Shown piece after piece: positions 1 to 8,192 of a stretch of 64,000 bases of DNA. Positions within the stretch are counted from its first letter, which is position 1. Each line of letters opens with the position of its first letter. The notes beneath the pieces are model-generated. The model ran no database searches and was not told where the DNA came from. It was given only the letters and a program-made list of their open reading frames with translations. Source of the DNA: JAICMB01 sp963802915 (lineage in GTDB: Bacteria; Acidobacteriota; Terriglobia; Bryobacterales; Bryobacteraceae); assembly GCA_963802915.1 (NCBI GenBank), contig CAWDKQ010000011.1, forward strand, positions 186,001 to 250,000. The letters run 5' to 3'. The position numbers were made by a program, and so were the translations under genes.

Positions 1-146
1 GTTTACGAGAACCACAGTCACATTGCAAGTCTTCCAAATGCTCTAGCCTACCTTCCCATATTCCAGGCACAGTTCTGCTCGCATATCGATGATCACACGA
101 GACGAGTTGTTGTATCAGACCGCCGTCGATGAGACACCGAGATTCC

Positions 147-869
147 TCATCGTCCGAATGCCCACGCCACCATCAGCGGGAACTCTTCTCCCCAGAATGC
201 GCCACCGTGCGACCCAGCCCGCTCATTCAGGACGACATCCGCATCTGCATCGCGCAGCGCGTCCGCCCACCTCCTTGCGTTCTCAAGGAAGAACGGCTCC
301 TGTGTGCCAGCGACAAGGTATGTGCGCGGAAGCGGACTCGGCATAGTGCCAGGCGGCTTGTAACCGCCGCCAGGCGACGCGCACAAGACCGCACCGTAGA
401 CATGTGGGTGCCGAAGCCCAAGAGCGAGGGCCAGCTCCCCACCCGCCGAGACGCCGAACACTGCGGTACGTTCAGTGGGCAGCGCCACGGCAAACCGCGA
501 CTCCGTCCATCGGCGAACGTCCTCGACGAAGAACTTCTCGTGTGCCGTGAACCGCTCCGGCTCAAAGCCCGGTGAGTACTCATGGAGCCGCAGCATCTCA
601 TCGGTCAGCCCATGTATACCGACGATCATTGTGGACGGTACATCGGCCTTCTCGAGCAACCGGCCCCACTTCGAGATTCTCTGACCGTCACCGGCGAAGA
701 CGATTGCTTCGGGCGGGTCCGGTGGAACGTACACCGTGGCCTGCCGTCCACCGTCGTACTCGAACATCTCGGTGACAAACTCTCCCGAGACTGCGCCGGT
801 GGCCTTGGCGAGCCCTCCATCGGACTCACTTAGCTTGAGGTTGACCTGATTGCGTGCTTGCTTCTTCAT
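147..869 (-). CDS. putative alpha/beta-hydrolase esterase (enterochelin-esterase-like)
   Basis: A 240-residue protein of the alpha/beta-hydrolase fold. The nucleophile elbow GVSAGG is clear, preceded by a strand-rich N-terminal half with PPDPPEAIVFAGDG, and a late GSHGGAFW segment supplies a likely catalytic His, as in the IroE/Fes and putative-esterase family. The substrate cannot be told. I chose the ATG at 869 because an AAGGCGAGG ribosome-binding stretch precedes it; the frame stays open 13 codons further upstream. No signal peptide is seen, so it is probably cytoplasmic. It stands alone at the window edge, with eroded sequence on its upstream side. Confidence 0.8.
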   Translation of the reverse strand: MKKQARNQVNLKLSESDGGLAKATGAVSGEFVTEMFEYDGGRQATVYVPPDPPEAIVFAGDGQRISKWGRLLEKADVPSTMIVGIHGLTDEMLRLHEYSPGFEPERFTAHEKFFVEDVRRWTESRFAVALPTERTAVFGVSAGGELALALGLRHPHVYGAVLCASPGGGYKPPGTMPSPLPRTYLVAGTQEPFFLENARRWADALRDADADVVLNERAGSHGGAFWGEEFPLMVAWAFGR

Positions 870-1177
870 GGCCTCGCCTTTACTTATAGTACTTTGGAAC
901 TCCAACATATCGATTGTGAATCGCCTGAAATGATTGTGCCCGGCTTAGGCGATCGGCCGTACGATTCGTCGAGCAACAACGCCGAAACTGATAGGAATAG
1001 CTTGGGTCCCTCGGACCTCAAGCACGGTGCTGGCGCATCTCCTAGATGGTCACACTACATCAACTTAGAATCATTCCGAGTGGTCGACCAATCCTAAAAA
1101 CGTAGTAATGCGATCAGGGAGATCCAAAAGGCTCGAGGCAGACTCAGGTCCATGGCGGCGCCAAACATTCTGAACGA

Positions 1178-1216
1178 GGAGTCAAACTGCTGGACTTTGG
1201 TCTAGCAAAACTGCAG
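1178..1216 (+). pseudogene. scrap of Ser/Thr protein kinase (DFG region)
   Basis: A very short in-frame stretch reads GVKLLDFGLAKLQ, the kinase magnesium-binding DFG segment in the form usual for Acidobacterial Pkn kinases. Just upstream, in another frame, PNIL matches the residues that normally precede it, so at least one frameshift has occurred. No start, HRD motif or C-lobe remains. This is a relic, not a gene. Confidence 0.4.
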
Positions 1217-1292
1217 CCGCGCGCGTTGCACTTGCCCACCCTGCTCCGGTTCAGCGTTCAGCAGATGCTCGATGGCACCGTTCTCCAATCGA

Positions 1293-1658
1293 TCAGTTAC
1301 CCTGAAAATTTACAGTGGCGACGTCGGAAGCCGTTGTTCCTGTTGAGTCCGTTACCGTCAACTGAAACGTGTAGAGGCCGTGCTGTCCAAACTGCACAGT
1401 CGGTGTGGCGCTTGTCGCGGCGGATGGGCTTCCTTTCGGGATCGACCACAAGAATGTCAGAGGTTTACCATCGGCGCTAGTGGACCCCGTGCCATCCAGC
1501 TTGATTTGTGGCGATGTCACCGACGCATTCTTTGGCAAAGCCGAGGCTGTTGTAAGTGTTCCTGAAGGGGCAGTCGACGCCGGCGGTTCGAGAGCCGGCG
1601 GGAAGGAACTCGGATACAGGTCACCGTTGAGCTCGTTGTACAGCGTATTCGAGTAGAC
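1293..1658 (-). pseudogene. C-terminal fragment of a PKD-domain protein
   Basis: The open frame from 1658 to the stop at 1293 has no proper start; only a TTG lies inside it. It encodes a PKD/Ig-like beta-sandwich: LDGTGSTSADGKPLTF, then LYTFQLTVTDSTGTTASDVATV, the standard PKD signature. Such domains usually sit at the C-terminus of large secreted proteins, preceded by a Pro-rich linker, and a PPALEPPASTAPSG linker is visible here. The 5' part is missing, and the fragment ends where the RibD-type reductase gene begins to read through in another frame, so a deletion or recombination joined the two. Confidence 0.65.
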
Positions 1659-2190
1659 TCAGCATCGCCACCGCCCCCGAGCCGAACTCCAGCCGGCTCA
1701 CGAGCCTCAAGTCGACACGCTTCGATAGCCCCTCGAACAACGTCGGCCCGTGGCCGGCTAGCCTGGGATGCACCACGAACTCGTACTCATCGATTAACCC
1801 CAGCTCCGTCAGCGCCAGCGGGAGCCTCACGCCTCCCACCAACAGTCCCTTACCCGACTCCCGCTTAAGCTGCTGAACGGCCTTCCCTAGATCCCCGCGC
1901 ACGAGCTCCGCGTTCCAATCGACCACGTCCAGGGTGCTCGACACGACGTACTTCTTTGCCGCATCGATCGTCCGGGCGAAGGGTTCCATCCAATCGGGCC
2001 TCGCTCCCGTCGGCGCTGGCGGCCGGAACGCTGCCTCCATCATTTGGTAAGTCACCCGGCCAAAGAGGAGTGCATCTGCCTGGTCGAGGTTCTCGGCCGC
2101 GTGACGATGCAAGTCTTCGTCCGCGAATATTTCACAATGATCGCAGCACCCATCCAACGTGACGTTGATGGAATACCGAAGGGGTCGCAT
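1621..2190 (-). CDS. RibD C-terminal/DHFR-like reductase family protein
   Basis: A 189-residue protein of the RibD_C (dihydrofolate-reductase-like) family, close to the YwjB/YyaP type. It starts RYSINVTLDG, followed by LLFGRVTYQMM, a KYVVSSTL strand and the NADPH-binding glycine motif GLLVGGVRLPLAL. The physiological substrate of these stand-alone reductases is unknown. Family members normally end shortly after the GSGAVAL strand. Here the frame runs on with an atypical tail over the neighbouring PKD fragment, so the last dozen residues probably come from a junction near 1658. Otherwise it appears intact. Confidence 0.75.
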   Translation of the reverse strand: MRPLRYSINVTLDGCCDHCEIFADEDLHRHAAENLDQADALLFGRVTYQMMEAAFRPPAPTGARPDWMEPFARTIDAAKKYVVSSTLDVVDWNAELVRGDLGKAVQQLKRESGKGLLVGGVRLPLALTELGLIDEYEFVVHPRLAGHGPTLFEGLSKRVDLRLVSRLEFGSGAVAMLSLLEYAVQRAQR

Positions 2191-2652
2191 TACGCAAGAA
2201 TACCGCCGATGGGTACACTAGCAAAGGTTAGCCCGCTCACGTACGAATAACGATGACGATTTGAGAGCTGCTGGTACTTCCACAAGCGCGGCATTCGCAT
2301 CGTTGGCGATAGCGTCCTTTTAAGGGAGTATGATCAACCAGGGAATTCTAGTTTAGGTTGGTAGAGAAAATGGGGGCACGTCACACCGTCCGCGAGTCGG
2401 GGGGACTTCTCGCTCATGTGTACCGTCTTGCATGGCCTCGATCACGGTGTTGCGCAATCAGCTGAAAGAGCAGAGCACACTAAAGGAAAGCGGTGGGAAA
2501 CTCGTGCTCACGCAGGACTACTTAGGAAGTCCAAACGGCCAGGGAGGCCCAGACTGCCGAAGAAACCAGAGTTCTTGACGTGCATGGCCTGAAGTGCCCA
2601 ATTGCATTCCGGCGACTGTGGCCGTGCGCAGTGATGTTGTCTTCGCGATCAA
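2191..2652. other. intergenic stretch without a recognisable gene
   Basis: About 460 bases between the reductase start and the NRPS stop. The plus strand near 2450-2590 keeps a frame with KSKRPGRPRLPKKPEF, a basic AT-hook-like string, but it has no start codon or recognisable family. I see no tRNA, strong hairpin or repeat. Confidence 0.4.
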
Positions 2653-5049
2653 TTAGCTTTGGGATGTCGCAAACTGAACCGTCTCGTCCATGCAGTCCCG
2701 CACCATATCCGCTAGCCCCTCAATGTGAGGCGTCGCTAGCATATTGTCGTGAGTACCTGAAGCCTCCCGCAGTTCCAACCCCGGCGCAACCCGCGACCAT
2801 GCGCGCTTCATCCCCTCAGGGTCCGCCGAAGTTCCCTCGTGTGTTCGGAAGAGAATCACACGACCTCGATACTCGGTCGGCGCGTACTGGCGCTCGGCCA
2901 GTTGGAACGCGGTCTTCGCATCGCGCGTCCGATTACCCCTCCAGCATGCTTGGGCCAAAGCGATGTTGGTTCGCGTATTGATCCATTTCGTCAATAGGAA
3001 CTCGCTCTTGGCGCGAGACGAAAGCCGCCAGAACTCAGCAATGTTTCGCGACACCTTCCGTAGCAACGAAGCCGGCAGCCGTTCCCCATGCGCGATTTTG
3101 GTATCGAAGAGGAGAACCGCGTGTACGGGTTCGTCCCCCTGTTGAAGCTGCCGGGCCATCTCAATCGCCACCAGTCCGCCGGCTGAATGCCCGGCCAATA
3201 GGTATGGACCGCACGGTTGGATTCTCCGGATTTCGGTTACATACCGGGACGCCATAGCCCCAATCGTTCGGTCCGGCTCGTTCTGTCCGCTCAGAGCAAA
3301 CGATTGCAGCGCAAAACAAGGCCGATCGTACAGCCGCTCGGCGAGTTCGCGATAAGCGAGGACGTTGCCGCCGACCGCATGGACGCAAAACAACGGTCTC
3401 AGCAGCGGGTCGCCGGCCCGCAAGCACACAAGCGGCGACCAATTCTCCTGTGTCGACCGGGACAATTTCTCCGCCAGAGCCGCCGGAGTAGCCGCCTCCA
3501 ACAGCAACGCCATCGGAAGCCGCACGCCGAGCGTTCGTTCCAGCCTGGCCATCAATCGCGCCGCCCCAAGCGATGTTCCCCCCAACTCGAAAAAGTGGTC
3601 TTCGCGCCTGACGCCTTTCCGTCCAAGTACCTCTGCGTACAAACGGGCCACCTGCCCTTCCAACTCCGATTCGAATCGCGCGGCCCTGCTTTCTTTCTCG
3701 GAAGTCAACGCGGCAACGTCGATCTTGCCATTGCGCGTCATCGGAAAACGGCTGAGACGGATCAATTTCGCGGGAATCATATAAGCCGGCAGGCGGTTCT
3801 TCAGCCATGCGCGCAACTCCTGTTCCGTGGTTCTTTCCGCGACGAAATATGCCAACAGTGCACCCTCCGAAGGCACTACCAGGCCGCTTAAAAGACCGGG
3901 GTGCTGCTCCATCGCGGCGCTTACCTCCGCAGGTTCTACCCGATGCCCCGAGATCTTCACCTGTGAATCGAGTCTTCCCGTGAACACCACTTCGCCGAAG
4001 CGGTCGACATAACCTCTGTCGCCGGTTCGATACGCTCCATCTCCGAATCGCTCGGACGTGGCCGCAACGTCGTTCAGGTAACCCTTCGACAAGTGTCGCG
4101 TGCGAATTACGATCTCGCCCGCTTCCACCAGCAACTCCACCTCATCGATTCCCCGGCCCACCGGCACCGATGGAGTCTCGTATTCCCTCTCTGGGTCGTA
4201 AACGTGGTAGCCCATTGCTTGCGGAGTCTCAGTAGCGCCATAGAAGTTGACGACGGTCGAGTTTGGGGCAGCGTTGAGGCACGCGGCGGCGAGTTTGCGC
4301 GGCAACGCTTCGCCACCGAAGAACAGATATCGGAGACTGTGCAACTTGCGGTAGGTGAGGTCGACTCCGATCGCCAGCATATGGCCCAGCGTTGGCGTGA
4401 GGTGCACCACCGTGACGCGCCGCGCTTCCAGCCAATCCACCAGCAACCGCGGATCGCGCAGGGTGTGTTCGCCCGGCACGTCGAGCGTCGCACCTACCCG
4501 CAACGGTGCCAGAACATCGCGCAGCAACGGATCGTGACCCAGACCCGACAACACCGCAAACCGATCGTTTGACTGAAACCCGAACCGGTCCGCCTGCCAA
4601 TCGAGAAAGTGCTCGACCGGCCCGTGAGTCCCCACCACGCCACGTGGAGTCCCGGTTGAGCCCGACGTGAACGCCACGTATGCCAGGTCGTCGGGACTCG
4701 GCAGTGCTCCAATTCTCAGTTCGCCTCGATGGGGTGGACGCGAAGCATCGATGGCCACTTTGCAGCGAGTCAGACGCAAACAAGCCGCAGTCCGCGCGGC
4801 CGGTTGTCCGGAATCTAGGATCACAAACCCGGCGCCCGAGTGCCAGACGCCCAGCATAGCTGGCACAAGCCACTCGCTTCGCGCGGCCTGGATCGCCACG
4901 ATGTCTCCCTTAACAATGCCCCGCCGTCTTAACCACTCCGCGACCCCACCGACATAACATCCCAGGTCACCATAGGTCAAGGACGGAAGCGCACGAAGGC
5001 TCCCATCTTCCCGTATCCGTTCCAGGATAGCTTCGATCGCGGTGGTCAT
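2653..5049 (-). CDS. stand-alone NRPS-like A-T-TE protein
   Basis: A 798-residue single-module protein without a condensation domain. Adenylation core: A3 FTSGSTGTPRGVV (about 128-140), A5 NFYGATE (268-274), A7/A8 YRTGDRGYVDRFGEVVFTGR running to KISGHRVEP (340-373), and A10 NGKID (440-444). Carrier domain: FFELGGTSLG, with the phosphopantetheine serine near 493. Thioesterase: GHSAGG, nucleophile near 622, with GTHDNML supplying the C-terminal His. The A4 segment reads SGLGHDPLLRD, a variant seen in aminoadipate-reductase-like and some stand-alone A domains. It would activate an amino or aryl acid, load it on its own carrier and release it by TE. No biosynthetic partner or phosphopantetheinyl transferase is nearby. 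Confidence 0.85.
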   Translation of the reverse strand: MTTAIEAILERIREDGSLRALPSLTYGDLGCYVGGVAEWLRRRGIVKGDIVAIQAARSEWLVPAMLGVWHSGAGFVILDSGQPAARTAACLRLTRCKVAIDASRPPHRGELRIGALPSPDDLAYVAFTSGSTGTPRGVVGTHGPVEHFLDWQADRFGFQSNDRFAVLSGLGHDPLLRDVLAPLRVGATLDVPGEHTLRDPRLLVDWLEARRVTVVHLTPTLGHMLAIGVDLTYRKLHSLRYLFFGGEALPRKLAAACLNAAPNSTVVNFYGATETPQAMGYHVYDPEREYETPSVPVGRGIDEVELLVEAGEIVIRTRHLSKGYLNDVAATSERFGDGAYRTGDRGYVDRFGEVVFTGRLDSQVKISGHRVEPAEVSAAMEQHPGLLSGLVVPSEGALLAYFVAERTTEQELRAWLKNRLPAYMIPAKLIRLSRFPMTRNGKIDVAALTSEKESRAARFESELEGQVARLYAEVLGRKGVRREDHFFELGGTSLGAARLMARLERTLGVRLPMALLLEAATPAALAEKLSRSTQENWSPLVCLRAGDPLLRPLFCVHAVGGNVLAYRELAERLYDRPCFALQSFALSGQNEPDRTIGAMASRYVTEIRRIQPCGPYLLAGHSAGGLVAIEMARQLQQGDEPVHAVLLFDTKIAHGERLPASLLRKVSRNIAEFWRLSSRAKSEFLLTKWINTRTNIALAQACWRGNRTRDAKTAFQLAERQYAPTEYRGRVILFRTHEGTSADPEGMKRAWSRVAPGLELREASGTHDNMLATPHIEGLADMVRDCMDETVQFATSQS

Positions 5050-5229
5050 TCTACCCGATTCTGTCGAACCCAGGCCCAGCTTAAAAGAACCCGTCCGTAC
5101 TATTCTCTTGGAACTAACGATCCCGCCTAACAGGAAATTGGCACGGCAGGAGGTCGGCCACCAAATTCTCGAACCGTTGAGGGTGTCAGATCGGAAAATT
5201 GAATGACGAAACTGCTGCGATCTGGCTGA

Positions 5230-5643
5230 TTAGGTGCTGCATGCCGGCTTCCCGGTTTGTCGCAGATCCAGGTAAAGACGACTCCTCAGAATTTCCGGAA
5301 TGTCGCAGTCTGCGATAAGGATTGGTATCAGGCGAATCGCTCTGTCGGCCAGCTCGCGAGATAAAGCGAGGTCAATCTCCTGTCGAACCCACTTGGACTC
5401 CACCGAAGCGGGTGAAAGCAGAACCAGAATGTAGTCGCTGGACGATGCGAGGCCTCCGACGATAGGTGGAGATCCACTCATCCCAAAGATGCCCGCCAGC
5501 ACCCCGCCTGTGCATCCAAACACGAGCGATTTCCAATGCGCTGAATGTGTCTGCGGATTATCGATCTTCCGTTCAGGTCTGCGCGCGATCGCGATTTTCG
5601 ATTTCCTGCGAATGTCCTTGAGTAAGAACATGAATTTCTGCAC
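5230..5643 (-). pseudogene. chimeric ORF: TauE/SafE-like scrap joined to TIR-domain C-terminus
   Basis: A 137-codon open frame of mixed origin. Residues ~1-15 come from the flank of the adjacent dispersed repeat. Residues ~45-65 (GGVLAGIFGMSGSPPIVGGL) match the Gly/Pro-rich pore motif of TauE/SafE sulfite-exporter-type membrane proteins. From SSDYILVLLSPASVESKWV onward it matches the C-terminal half of a bacterial TIR domain (signal or effector type). The switch falls between two residues, with no TIR N-terminal half and no TauE transmembrane remainder. This is a recombination product, probably not functional. Confidence 0.55.
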
Positions 5644-5653
5644 GCCAGTCGCT

Positions 5654-5874
5654 GTTAACCCATGGATCGCTTTTCACATCGCCACCTGGGGAGGCACTCG
5701 TTTGCACAATGAAAACTCTCTGATCCTTTGGTTAACGCACGATCGCGAAAATAGGCCCAAAACGAATGATTTGTTGAACGGTGGAGATGCAGCTATGCTT
5801 TATCAGCGCTGCGCAGCAAACCGGCACTGACGGGACGGCCCTCAAATTCAGCGTGTCATGATCCATGGGTTAAC
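5654..5874. repeat. 221-bp dispersed element with 15-bp perfect inverted ends (copy A)
   Basis: The element begins GTTAACCCATGGATC at 5654-5668 and ends with the exact reverse complement at 5860-5874. The copy at 19464-19684, in opposite orientation, has the same length and the same ends with only scattered differences inside, and a partial copy lies at 26307-26441. Homology between copies continues about 50 bp outside the left end (CACGCCAGTCGCT and beyond), so the ends may be internal palindromes of a larger repeat. No transposase is encoded. It resembles a MITE or REP-like element. Confidence 0.75.
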
Positions 5875-6071
5875 CGTCTTTTGCAGCCTCCCAGAAGTTG
5901 GAGGCGCTAAATCAGACCGAACTTTCAGCCCGTGGCCTTATCGATGCGGAACAACTCGATGGAGCGAACGAACAACCGAGCCACTTCCCTGATATCGAGG
6001 CGAGGCTATGTGCCACCGTCCGCATGGCTACGGGCAGAGCCGAATACGCGTTCTGTCCACATTGCTTCGAT

Positions 6072-6350
6072 CTATTGCCGTCTTCCGACGCCTGCAACCG
6101 GAAGCCTCCAGCCATACCGGATCGCCATAAAGCGGAGCCCAAAGCAGAGAAGGGCGCCGACCGTCATAGCGGCAGCGGCCGAAAGATTCAGCAACTGTCC
6201 GATCACCACGACGGCAGCGCCGGCGAGGGCCGCAACGGCGTAAAGGTCCGCGCGTAGCACCACTGGAACCTCTGTGATGAGGATGTCACGCATCATCCCG
6301 CCGCCAACTCCTGTCAGCATCCCGAGCAGCGCCGCTTCGACAAGTCGATA
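6072..6350 (-). pseudogene. C-terminal fragment of TRIC-type (YicG/UPF0126) channel
   Basis: The frame matches the second repeat of the trimeric intracellular cation channel family (YicG/UPF0126): GMLTGVGGGMMRDIL, EVPVVLRADLYAVAALAGA, AAAAMTVGALLCFGLR and the terminal GWRLPV. The first half of the protein (three to four transmembrane helices) is missing. Homology stops abruptly near 6341, exactly where a plus-strand nuclease fragment begins, so both genes were cut at the same breakpoint. Not expected to be functional. Confidence 0.65.
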
Positions 6351-7168
6351 TCCTGATCGAGCAAACCGTCGCCGATTTCACGCTCACGATTGCTGTGGAT
6401 TGTAAGTGCTACAAGCGCAGAGTGAACGTGAACGACGTGGAACAGTTCCTGGGCATGCTCCGGGATCTTCGCGTGAGCAAAGGTGTGATCATGACGACGC
6501 GCGGTTATACCAAGACAGCGCTCAAACGTGCCGAACGCGAGTCTTCCGACATCGATCTGCGAATTCTCTCTGTCGAGCAGCTCTCCGAGTATCAGGGTCT
6601 CAACTGGGCGATCCCCTTCGAAGGCGAGGTCGGCGCGGTGGTCGCGATTCCGAGCGCGTGGGTCCTCGATAATGAACAGCGGTCCCACCATACCGACACG
6701 CCGCACTTCGTGACCTACCCGCTCGGCCACACCCGAGCGTCGGCGCTAGCCGGCCGAGCGTTCATCTACGGCAAGATCATTCTGAAGTGGAAGGACGCCC
6801 CAACAATGGAAGCAATCGCTGAGCTGCACGAGCAGCGAGTCATCGCGCAGTATCCCGACGCCAACTTCCAACGCCTACCGCAACTCGAACGCCAAAGCCT
6901 TGAAGATCGAGACCCCTCGCAAACCTTGTTTCGCGTCGGCCACATTCACACCGGATACAGAGGACCCGAATACTCCATCTACATTGATCATCCCAAGGGC
7001 GTACTGCTACTCGTTCTCTACTGCCCAGAAGGACAAGACGGCAAGTACGTCCCAATTCTGAAATTCATCGGCCGCTACACCTGGATGATGAACGTCAAGT
7101 ACCAACCAGCACCGACGATACAAACCCACCCACCGGAACGTTCATCCAGCAACGAAGAACCAGCATGA
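6341..7168 (+). pseudogene. Mrr-like restriction endonuclease, N-terminally truncated
   Basis: From QVDILIEQ at 6341 the frame matches the Mrr/PD-(D/E)xK nuclease core: TIAVDCKCYKRRVNV carries the catalytic acid and lysine, then VNDVEQFLGMLRDLRV and KGVIMTTRGYTKTALKRA. The C-terminal half (about 180 residues) is an unassigned domain and runs to a normal stop. Only a GTG at 6395 could serve as start, and it lies inside the catalytic core, so the N-terminal nuclease part is lost. The break abuts the TRIC fragment. Residual activity is unlikely but cannot be excluded. Confidence 0.6.
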
Positions 7169-7335
7169 AACAAGCCACCGCAACTGGTTCCGTTCCCCGG
7201 CGACGCTCGAAGGAAGCGTGCGAAAAAGCGGCTACTGTGAGAGGGCGTTACGCTGTGGCGTAGCTCACGTTTTGCACAAGGTCAACAGGGTCGAATCCCA
7301 CGAGTGAAGCTGCGTTGGTACACTGCTAGTCACCG

Positions 7336-8192
7336 GTGCCTCCGCTTATCGACGTTGGCGACATTATCGATGGCAAGTATGAGGTCATCGGCGTCTGCAG
7401 CGAAAAGGGTGGGATGGGCACGATCCTCTTCGTCAAACCAGTCAAACTGAACGCCAAAACGCGCATCGTCTTGAAGTACTGCAAGTCGACAGACGTCGAG
7501 GATCTCCAGCGTTTTCGCCGTGAGGTCCGATTGCTTGGGACATTCAAGGCTAACTCACGCGTAGTTCAGATTCTTGACCAGAATCTCTTGTACGATCCGC
7601 CGTACTTCATCATGCCGTACTATCCCGATGGCGATCTGCTCGCCAAGGCGGATACCCTCCGTGCCTCGCATGACGCGCAAGAGCAGAGTTTCCTTCAAAT
7701 CATTGATTGCGTCCAGGAACTCCATGCGCGGGAGACCTTCCATCGTGACATCAAGCCACAAAACTTTCTCTGCAAGGGCGACCACATTGTCGTCTCCGAT
7801 TTTGGTCTGACGACAGAAATCGGTTCCGGAACTGGGTTCACCAGAAGTTCGGTGTTCTGGGGCACCCACGGCTATATTCCACCAGAGTTTCTGAACGGTG
7901 GCTTTAAACACGCGGACGCCGCCGGAGACATCTTCATGATCGGCAAAACCATCTATGTTTTGCTGAGCGGACGTGATCCGCTGTACATCGTTTCCGACGG
8001 CTTGCACCCGTCGCTCCTGCATATTATTGAGCGCTGCTGTCACGTATCGAAGGACCTTCGCTATCAGACGCTCGCCGATCTGAAACAATCACTCGTTGCT
8101 GCATATGACTTACTTCTTGGTCGGGCCGGTAATTTCGGGAAAGTGAAACAAGCACTCACGGAGATCGAGGAACTCCTGACGCAGTCCTCTAG
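7336..8192 (+). pseudogene. Ser/Thr protein kinase, 5' part (interrupted by IS)
   Basis: Encodes a eukaryotic-type kinase catalytic domain: IIDGKYEVIG with the Gly-rich loop SEKGGMGTI, IVLKY lysine, catalytic loop HRDIKPQN, DFGL, and GTHGYIPPEF as the APE-equivalent. All catalytic motifs are intact. The reading frame stops nine codons into inserted DNA. Removing bases 8193-9638 (the insertion plus one copy of a CTCTAG direct repeat) fuses it in frame with 9639-10155 to give a 457-residue protein. The kinase domain alone may still be made. GTG is the first usable start at 7336. Confidence 0.75.
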
